Shown piece by piece: positions 6,614-12,015 of a DNA stretch of 12,015 bases. The stretch is taken from positions 1 to 12,015 of the forward strand of contig CALXSW010000139.1 in the NCBI GenBank assembly GCA_944391255.1, in the 5' to 3' direction. This DNA is from an uncultured Clostridia bacterium (GTDB lineage Bacteria > Bacillota > Clostridia > UBA1381). The position numbers and the translations under genes were made by a program. Each line of letters starts with the position of its first letter. Positions within the stretch are counted from its first letter, which is position 1. Below the pieces are notes generated by a model, which saw only the letters and a program-made list of their open reading frames with translations, ran no database searches and was not told the DNA's origin.

Positions 6614-6683
6614 GCTGTTTTGAATAAATTTTCCGGTAATTTCACTTTTGAAATTTACTTTTGAAAATTCATTTGTAAACAGC
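6614..6683 (+). promoter_or_regulatory. Long stem-loop in the purE-purM gap
   Basis: In the 213-base gap GCTGTTT (6614-6620) pairs with AAACAGC (6677-6683). Pairing continues inward through AATTTTC/GAAAATT and GTAATTTC/GAAATTTAC with small bulges, giving one AT-rich hairpin of 70 bases. GCTGTTTT can alternatively pair with AAAACAGC at 6699-6706. A second small stem, CAGGG-GAT-CCCTG (6713-6725), sits just before the purM ribosome site. There is no T tract after the long stem and no convincing promoter. It may set mRNA stability or differential expression between purE and purM. Confidence 0.5.
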
Positions 6684-6752
6684 AAAACCATTCAGATAAA
6701 AACAGCTTATAACAGGGGATCCCTGATATTAAACATTTAAGGAGATACAAAT

Positions 6753-7790
6753 ATGGCTACAGATGCATATAAATCAGCAGGCGTTGACGTTGAAGCGGGA
6801 TATGAGTCGGTGAGACTTATAAAGGACGACGTTAAAAGAACAAAAATAGACGGCGTGCTCGGCGGTATCGGCGGTTTTGGCGGTCTTTTCGAAATTTCAA
6901 AGGACTACAAAAACCCGGTTCTCGTTTCGGGAACAGACGGCGTCGGCACAAAATTGAGAATTGCTTTTCTCATGGACAAACATGACACTATAGGACAAGA
7001 CTGCGTTGCCATGTGTGTAAATGACGTTGCATGCTCGGGCGCAAAACCTATTTTCTTCCTTGACTACCTTGCAGTTGGCAAGAATGTTCCGGAAAAGATA
7101 GCTCAGATAGTTAAGGGCGTAGCAGACGGATGCGTGCTTGCCGGATGCGCTCTTGTAGGCGGAGAAACAGCTGAAATGCCTGGTTTCTACCCAGTAGATG
7201 AATATGACCTTGCAGGATTTAGCGTAGGTATCGTTGAAAAGGACAAGATAACCGACGGCGACAAGGCAAAAGCAGGCGATAAGCTCATAGGTATCGCTTC
7301 AAGCGGTATCCATTCAAACGGATATTCACTTGTAAGAAAGCTTTTCGATCTGAATGGCGAAAACGCAAAGGCTAATCTTTCAGAATACAGCGAAAAGCTC
7401 GGAATGACAGTTGGCGAAGCGCTGCTTACTCCTACAAAGATCTATGTTAAGCCGCTCCTTAAGCTCATTGACGAAGTTGGGATAAACACAGTTTCCCATA
7501 TAACAGGCGGCGGATTTATAGAAAATGTTCCGAGAATGCTTCCTGACGGTCTTAAGGCGGTAATCAAGAAAGGCACATGGGATGTGCTTCCTATTTTTGA
7601 CGTACTGCGCGAAAAAGGAAATATCCCTGAAGAAGATATGTACAACACATTCAACATGGGTATCGGCATGATCGTCGCAGTTGACGCTGATAAGGCTGAG
7701 GCAGCTGTAAAATGCCTTACTGAAGCCGGCGAAAAGGCTTCAATAATAGGCGAGCTTGCCGAGGGTGAAAAAGGTGTGGAAATAATCTAA
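6753..7790 (+). CDS. purM: Phosphoribosylformylglycinamidine cyclo-ligase (AIR synthetase)
   Basis: PurM closes the imidazole ring, turning FGAM and ATP into AIR. The 345-residue product has the normal length for this family, which shares its ATP-binding fold with PurL. Visible blocks are YKSAGVDVEAGYESV (6-20), SGTDGVGTK (59-67), VNDVACSGAKPIFFLDY (89-105), GGETAEMPGFY (136-146), SSGIHSNGYSLVRK (183-196) and HITGGGFIENVPRMLP. AAGGAG lies eight bases before the start. PurL, needed to make its substrate, is not in the window. The gene is followed by a 355-base non-coding stretch holding an inverted-repeat element before purN, which is unusual in an otherwise compact operon. Confidence 0.98.
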   Translation: MATDAYKSAGVDVEAGYESVRLIKDDVKRTKIDGVLGGIGGFGGLFEISKDYKNPVLVSGTDGVGTKLRIAFLMDKHDTIGQDCVAMCVNDVACSGAKPIFFLDYLAVGKNVPEKIAQIVKGVADGCVLAGCALVGGETAEMPGFYPVDEYDLAGFSVGIVEKDKITDGDKAKAGDKLIGIASSGIHSNGYSLVRKLFDLNGENAKANLSEYSEKLGMTVGEALLTPTKIYVKPLLKLIDEVGINTVSHITGGGFIENVPRMLPDGLKAVIKKGTWDVLPIFDVLREKGNIPEEDMYNTFNMGIGMIVAVDADKAEAAVKCLTEAGEKASIIGELAEGEKGVEII

Positions 7791-7865
7791 AATATTAATT
7801 TCAGATTTAGATCATATCGAATAAAACAGGCTATTGCAAAACCCAGCGAGTTTGCAGCAGCCGTA

Positions 7866-8108
7866 GGGGCTTTAGAAAAATAGCGCAGAACGGGCGAAAC
7901 GAAGGTGATACGAAGTCTCCCCCTTGCCCGAAGGCGTACGTTGGTACGTCGAGTGGTGAGTTTCGTTCGTAACATAAAGCGAGTTTAATGCTGAAATTTT
8001 CATTTATGAAAAATTCCACTTCAACTATTATTATATTGGCAATACGCAAAAATGGCGCTTGCTTAGTTCTTTTAGCTTTATGTGGTCTGCGCATTTTGCT
8101 ACAGCCCC
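7866..8108. mobile_element. MITE-like element with terminal inverted repeats, between purM and purN
   Basis: The 355-base gap 7791-8145 holds no convincing gene. Within it, the left end 7866-7891 (GGGGCTTTAG..., key block GCGCAGA) matches the reverse complement of the right end 8084-8108 (GGGGCTGTAG..., GCGCAGA) at all but three positions plus a one-base gap. Further inverted repeats lie inside. ACATAAAGC (7972-7980) pairs with 8075-8083. CGTAC-GTTG-GTACG lies near 7934-7947. GAAATTTTCAT (7993-8003) faces ATGAAAAATTC (8006-8016). Size, ends and lack of a gene fit a miniature inverted-repeat element, or a long structured RNA. I see no clear target-site duplication, so the ends may lie further out. 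Bases 7791-7865 and 8109-8145 show nothing else beyond the purN ribosome site. Confidence 0.6.
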
Positions 8109-8145
8109 GCTTTAAATAAATTCCCGCGCAAGGAGGATACTTTTT

Positions 8146-8736
8146 ATGAAAAAAATAGGCGTGCTCGTATCAGGCGGAGGCACAAACTTACAGGCGCTTA
8201 TAGATGCTCAGAAATCAGGGGTTTTAAAAAGCGGTGAGATCGTTACAGTTGTTTCAAACAAAGCAGGCGCTTACGCTCTTGAAAGGGCAAAAAACGTCGG
8301 TATAGACGCTCATGTTATACTAAGGCGTGATCACGCTTCAAAAGAGGATTTTGACATTGCGCTGCGCGATTATATGCAGAGCAAAGGTGTCGAGGTCGTT
8401 GTACTTGCCGGTTTTCTATCAATACTCGGTGAAAACTTTCTCAACGCTTATAAAGACAAAATAATAAATATTCATCCGTCACTCATACCTTCTTTCTGCG
8501 GCGACGGCTTTTACGGACTTAAGGTTCACGAGGCAGCTCTCTCATACGGCGTAAAGGTGACAGGCGCTACTGCTCATCTCGTCAATGAGATAACAGACGG
8601 AGGAAAGATCCTTCTGCAGAAAGCGGTGTACATAGAAGATGGGGACACACCGGAAATTTTACAAAAAAGGGTCATGGAACAGGCTGAATGGATAATTCTT
8701 CCACAGGCTGTTGAAATGATCTGCGCTCAGGACTGA
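8146..8736 (+). CDS. purN: Phosphoribosylglycinamide formyltransferase (folate-dependent)
   Basis: PurN transfers a formyl group from 10-formyltetrahydrofolate to GAR, giving FGAR. The 196-residue product has normal length. It has the phosphate-binding start VSGGGTNLQALID (8-20), the folate-site VVVLAGFLSILG (84-95), and the catalytic Asn108 and His110 in INIHPSLIPSF. Asp151 in ITDGG corresponds to the third catalytic residue of the E. coli enzyme (Asp144). A strong AGGAGG lies nine bases before the ATG, only 23 bases after the end of the inverted-repeat element. Its own strong ribosome site means it does not depend on translation from purM. The stop is 14 bases before purO. Confidence 0.97.
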   Translation: MKKIGVLVSGGGTNLQALIDAQKSGVLKSGEIVTVVSNKAGAYALERAKNVGIDAHVILRRDHASKEDFDIALRDYMQSKGVEVVVLAGFLSILGENFLNAYKDKIINIHPSLIPSFCGDGFYGLKVHEAALSYGVKVTGATAHLVNEITDGGKILLQKAVYIEDGDTPEILQKRVMEQAEWIILPQAVEMICAQD

Positions 8737-8750
8737 GAAAGGAGCAAAGC

Positions 8751-9467
8751 ATGAAAACATTAAATATCTATGATGAATTAAAAAATAATCCGTATCCGGG
8801 ACGCGGAATTATCATCGGCAAATCACCGGACGGAAAAAAAGCAGTTACAGCATACTTTATAATGGGCCGCAGCGCCAACAGCCGCAACAGGATCTTTGTT
8901 GAGGACGGCGACGGCATAAAGACTCAGGCATTTGATCCTTCAAAGCTCGAGGATCCGCACCTTATTATTTACTCCCCTGTAAGAGTTCTCGATCATAAAA
9001 CTATCGTTACTAACGGCGATCAGACAGATACGATCTATGAAGGTATGAACAAAGGATTGACATTTGAAGAATCGCTCCGCTCAAGAGAATACGAAGATGA
9101 CGCCCCTAACTACACACCGCGTATATCGGGCATTATGAACATCAAGGGCGGGAAATTCAGCTATGGTATGTCTATCTTGAAGAGCAACAACGGAAATCCT
9201 GACTCCTGCCTCAGATTCACATATACATATACAAATCCTATATCAGGAGAGGGACGTTTTATTCATACATACAGCGAGAACGCCACTCCCCTTCCGTCAT
9301 TTGAAGGCGAGCCAAAAGTAATAGAAATGCCTTGCGATGATATAGACTCATTTACATCAGGATTATGGGACGCATTGAACGAAGATAATAAGATATCTCT
9401 TTTTGTAAGAACTATAGATATCGCCACAGGCGAAACTGAAACAAGAATAGTAAATAAATATAATTAA
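8751..9467 (+). CDS. purO: IMP cyclohydrolase, PurO type
   Basis: This 238-residue protein belongs to the PurO family of IMP cyclohydrolases first described in methanogenic archaea, unrelated in fold to the PurH cyclohydrolase domain. It closes FAICAR to IMP, the last step of the pathway. Motifs seen are YPGRGIIIG (15-23), GRSANSRNR (39-47), NGDQTDTI (88-95) and YTPRISG (121-127). As I remember archaeal PurO (about 200 residues), this protein is longer, with the extra length mainly toward the C-terminus. AAAGGAG lies six bases before the ATG, and purN ends 14 bases upstream. The next gene is an AICAR transformylase without a cyclohydrolase domain, which is the partner this enzyme would need. 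The assignment rests on motifs and context and fits both. Confidence 0.93.
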   Translation: MKTLNIYDELKNNPYPGRGIIIGKSPDGKKAVTAYFIMGRSANSRNRIFVEDGDGIKTQAFDPSKLEDPHLIIYSPVRVLDHKTIVTNGDQTDTIYEGMNKGLTFEESLRSREYEDDAPNYTPRISGIMNIKGGKFSYGMSILKSNNGNPDSCLRFTYTYTNPISGEGRFIHTYSENATPLPSFEGEPKVIEMPCDDIDSFTSGLWDALNEDNKISLFVRTIDIATGETETRIVNKYN

Positions 9468-9492
9468 TATAAACTGAAAGGACATACTTACG

Positions 9493-10668
9493 ATGAATGA
9501 AATGCAATTAAAATACGGCTGTAATCCTAATCAGAAGCCTTCAAGAGTATTCATGTCAGACGGAAGCGAGCTTCCGATAGAAGTTCTTTGCGGAAGACCG
9601 GGATATATAAATCTCCTTGACGCTTTAAATGGATATCAGCTCGTTAAGGAGCTCAAGGAAGCTACAGGACTTCCTGCCGCAACATCATTTAAGCATGTTT
9701 CACCTGCCGGAGCGGCTGTTGGAACAGAGCTTTCAGACACGCTTAAAAAGATCTATTTTGTTGATGATGTTCAGCTCACGCCTATGGCGAGCGCGTACGC
9801 AAGAGCACGAGGCGCGGACAGAATGTCCTCATTCGGCGACTTTATAGCTCTTTCAGATGAATGTGACGAGGCGACAGCTCTTCTCATAAAGAAAGAGGTT
9901 TCGGACGGTATAATCGCTCCTTCATACTCAGAAAAAGCGCTTGAAATACTTATGGGCAAGAAAAAGGGTAATTACTGTATCCTTAAGATAGATCCGTCAT
10001 ACAAACCGGCGCCGATCGAATGCAAACAGGTTTACGGTGTGACGTTTGAGCAGGGCAGAAACGAGCTTCCTATAAATAATTCACTCCTTGAAAATGTAGT
10101 GACAAACTGCAAGGATCTTCCTGACTCTGCAAAGCGCGATCTTCTCATATCACTTATAACATTAAAATATACTCAGTCAAACAGCGTGTGCTATGTAAAG
10201 GACGGTCAGGCTATCGGTATAGGCGCCGGACAGCAGTCAAGAATACACTGTACACGTCTTGCAGGCAATAAAGCGGATATATGGTGGCTTAGACAGTGCC
10301 CTAAGGTACTCGCTCTCGATTTTGTAGACGGTATAAGACGCGCTGACAGAGATAACACTATAGACGTATATATATCAGACGAATACGAGGACGTTTTGGC
10401 TGAAGGAACATGGCAGAACTTCTTTAAGACAAAGCCTGAACCGTTGACAGCGGCAGAAAAGAAGGAATGGCTCGCGAAGAATACAGATGTTGCTTTGGGC
10501 TCAGACGCTTTCTTCCCGTTCGGTGACAATATAGAACGCGCTCATAAATCGGGCGTTAAATATATAGCTCAGCCGGGCGGCTCGGTGCGTGATGACAATG
10601 TCATTGAAACATGTAACAAATACGATATGGCAATGGCATTCACAGGCATAAGATTATTCCATCATTAA
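9493..10668 (+). CDS. purH: AICAR formyltransferase, stand-alone and eukaryote-like
   Basis: The enzyme formylates AICAR to FAICAR with 10-formyltetrahydrofolate. Most bacteria use the two-domain PurH of about 510-530 residues. This 391-residue product has only the transformylase part and starts directly at LKYGCNPNQ (6-14), so the N-terminal cyclohydrolase domain is absent rather than cut off. The catalytic Lys67-His68 pair lies in SFKHVSPAGAAVG. Bacterial PurH usually reads KH-NPCG here, while vertebrate ATIC has the same KHVSPAGAAVG. Other ATIC-like blocks are YARARGADRMSSFGDF (102-117), KYTQSNSVCY (225-234), GIGAGQQSRIHCTRLAG (242-258) and the terminal LRLFHH-like IRLFHH. GAAAGGA lies ten bases before the ATG. 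It sits 25 bases after purO, which supplies the missing activity. Confidence 0.96.
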   Translation: MNEMQLKYGCNPNQKPSRVFMSDGSELPIEVLCGRPGYINLLDALNGYQLVKELKEATGLPAATSFKHVSPAGAAVGTELSDTLKKIYFVDDVQLTPMASAYARARGADRMSSFGDFIALSDECDEATALLIKKEVSDGIIAPSYSEKALEILMGKKKGNYCILKIDPSYKPAPIECKQVYGVTFEQGRNELPINNSLLENVVTNCKDLPDSAKRDLLISLITLKYTQSNSVCYVKDGQAIGIGAGQQSRIHCTRLAGNKADIWWLRQCPKVLALDFVDGIRRADRDNTIDVYISDEYEDVLAEGTWQNFFKTKPEPLTAAEKKEWLAKNTDVALGSDAFFPFGDNIERAHKSGVKYIAQPGGSVRDDNVIETCNKYDMAMAFTGIRLFHH

Positions 10669-10698
10669 TAACATTAACGTAAGGAAAGGATATATATA

Positions 10699-11964
10699 AT
10701 GAAAGTTCTCGTAGTTGGCGGAGGCGGACGCGAGCATACGATAGTATGGAAAATCGCTCAGTCACCGTCTGTTGATAAAATATACTGCGCTCCTGGCAAC
10801 GGCGGCATATCAGAACTTGCAGAGTGTGTTGATATAAGCGCTACAGACAAGGACGCAATGGTAAAATTCGCAAAAGAAAATAATATTGACCTCGTGATGG
10901 TCGCTCCTGATGATCCGCTCGTTCTCGGAATGGTAGACGCTATGGAGGCTCAGGGCATACGCGCCTTTGGTCCGCGCGCAAACGCGGCGATAATCGAGGG
11001 CAGCAAATCATTTTCTAAGGATCTTATGAAAAAATATAATATCCCTACAGCCGCATATGAAGTTTTCACTGACAGCGAATCAGCTATCGAATATGTAAAA
11101 AAAGGCTCTTTCCCGGCAGTTATAAAAGCTGACGGACTTGCGCTCGGCAAGGGAGTTATAATCGCAAAAGATCTTGAGGAAGCAGAAGCTGCGATCAAGG
11201 ATATGATAGACGGCGGAAAATTCGGAAAAAGCGGCAGCAGAGTCGTTATAGAAGAATTTCTTACAGGCCCTGAAGTCTCTGTTCTCGCCTTTACAGACGG
11301 AAAAACAGTTTGTCCTATGGTATCAGCTCAGGACCACAAAAGAGCTTACGATAATGATGAGGGACTTAACACCGGAGGAATGGGCACATTCTCACCGTCA
11401 CGTCTTTATGATGAGGCGAAGCAGAAGGAATGCATGGAGAACATATTCATACCTACAATAAAAGCTATGGCGTCTGAGGGCAGACCTTTCAAGGGCGTTC
11501 TTTATTTCGGACTTATGATGACTCCTAACGGTGTAAAGGTAATAGAATATAACTGCAGATTCGGCGATCCTGAAACACAGGTGGTTCTTCCTCGTCTGAA
11601 AACTGATCTTGTAGAGATCATGAACGCGGTTATAGACGAAAAGCTTGACACGATCAACATTGAATGGGACGATAACGCGGCAGTATGCGTTGTAATGGCA
11701 TCGGGCGGATATCCTGTATCATATGAAAAAGGATACGAGATATCGGGTATTGAAGATGCCAACGCTATGGATAACGTAATAGTATTCCATGCGGGAACAA
11801 AACTCGTTGACGGAAAATATGTAAATAACGGCGGCCGTGTTCTCGGCGTTACAGCTGTGGCAGAAGATCTTGACGCTGCTATAAAAAAATCGTATGAAGC
11901 AGTTTCAAAGATCTCATGGAAAGATGAATTCCATCGTTCTGATATAGGTATAAAGAAGTATTGA
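10699..11964 (+). CDS. purD: Phosphoribosylamine--glycine ligase (GAR synthetase)
   Basis: PurD joins glycine to phosphoribosylamine using ATP, the second step of the pathway, acting directly on the unstable product of PurF. The 421-residue product has normal length: N-domain VGGGGREHTIVWKI (6-19), with GREHT in place of the more common GREHA; APGNGG (31-36); and the ATP-grasp block VIKADGLALGKGVIIA (141-156). These are followed by EEFLTGPEVSVLAFTDG, SAQDHKRAYDNDEGLNTGGM and EYNCRFGDPETQVVLPRL. AAGGAAAGGA lies eight bases before the start, 30 bases after purH. It is the last gene visible; an inverted repeat that may end the transcript lies just downstream. Confidence 0.98.
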   Translation: MKVLVVGGGGREHTIVWKIAQSPSVDKIYCAPGNGGISELAECVDISATDKDAMVKFAKENNIDLVMVAPDDPLVLGMVDAMEAQGIRAFGPRANAAIIEGSKSFSKDLMKKYNIPTAAYEVFTDSESAIEYVKKGSFPAVIKADGLALGKGVIIAKDLEEAEAAIKDMIDGGKFGKSGSRVVIEEFLTGPEVSVLAFTDGKTVCPMVSAQDHKRAYDNDEGLNTGGMGTFSPSRLYDEAKQKECMENIFIPTIKAMASEGRPFKGVLYFGLMMTPNGVKVIEYNCRFGDPETQVVLPRLKTDLVEIMNAVIDEKLDTINIEWDDNAAVCVVMASGGYPVSYEKGYEISGIEDANAMDNVIVFHAGTKLVDGKYVNNGGRVLGVTAVAEDLDAAIKKSYEAVSKISWKDEFHRSDIGIKKY

Positions 11965-11987
11965 TAAATACAAGAGTGAATCTCTTT

Positions 11988-12010
11988 TATTAACTGACAC
12001 ACAGTTAATA
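11988..12010 (+). terminator. Inverted repeat after purD, possible terminator
   Basis: TATTAACTG (11988-11996) and CAGTTAATA (12002-12010) form a perfect 9-bp stem with a 5-base loop, 23 bases after the purD stop. The window ends five bases later, so any T tract cannot be seen. It is AT-rich and could equally be an operator before the next gene. Confidence 0.4.
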
Positions 12011-12015
12011 TATGT

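Noticed and set aside
7831..8094. Minus-strand open frame of 87 codons inside the inverted-repeat element, and a 62-codon frame nested beside it
   Set aside because: It starts within the right terminal repeat and runs through the internal palindromes and out past the left repeat. No ribosome site or recognisable domain is present, so it is most likely a by-product of the element's sequence.

Overview
The window is a moderately AT-rich stretch of a Clostridia-type (Firmicutes) chromosome. Three things point there: a spoVAC sporulation gene, a Bacillus-type PurF with cysteines placed for an Fe-S cluster, and strong AGGAGG-like ribosome binding sites. An anaerobic gut or rumen lineage such as Oscillospiraceae/Ruminococcaceae is a reasonable inference, but nothing in the window proves it.

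Left part (1-3751), all on the minus strand. A promoter at 3723-3751 drives a DUF5685 gene that overlaps by ATGA a J-domain/TPR-like gene with a cysteine-rich tail. A DUF1385 membrane protein (yqhQ) follows after 48 bases and overlaps prmC by 7 bases. A strong stem (263-302) lies after prmC. The first 37 codons of a phosphofructokinase gene then run off the left edge behind their own promoter.

Middle (3752-4554). A solitary plus-strand spoVAC stands without the rest of a spoVA operon. After it comes a near-consensus sigma-A promoter (TTGAAA-17-TATAAT) and a structured purF leader.

Right part (4555-11964), all on the plus strand: a de novo purine cluster, purF-purE-purM-purN-purO-purH(AICARFT only)-purD. 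PurF makes phosphoribosylamine from PRPP. PurD, PurN and PurM carry it through GAR and FGAR to AIR, with PurL, which is not in the window, needed in between. PurE works at the carboxylation step. The stand-alone AICAR transformylase and an archaeal-type IMP cyclohydrolase (PurO) make the last two steps to IMP, replacing the usual fused bacterial PurH. purC, purB, purL/Q/S and purK are not present here.

Points of most interest: the PurO plus eukaryote-like AICARFT pair; a 243-base element with imperfect terminal inverted repeats inserted between purM and purN, which looks like a MITE or a long structured RNA; two mutually exclusive hairpins in the purF leader; a long stem-loop before purM; and the DUF5685/J-domain pair, in which DUF5685 carries Asp-rich motifs reminiscent of isoprenoid synthases. 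I see no tRNA, rRNA, CRISPR array or transposase gene. I did not recognise a completely new multi-gene system.
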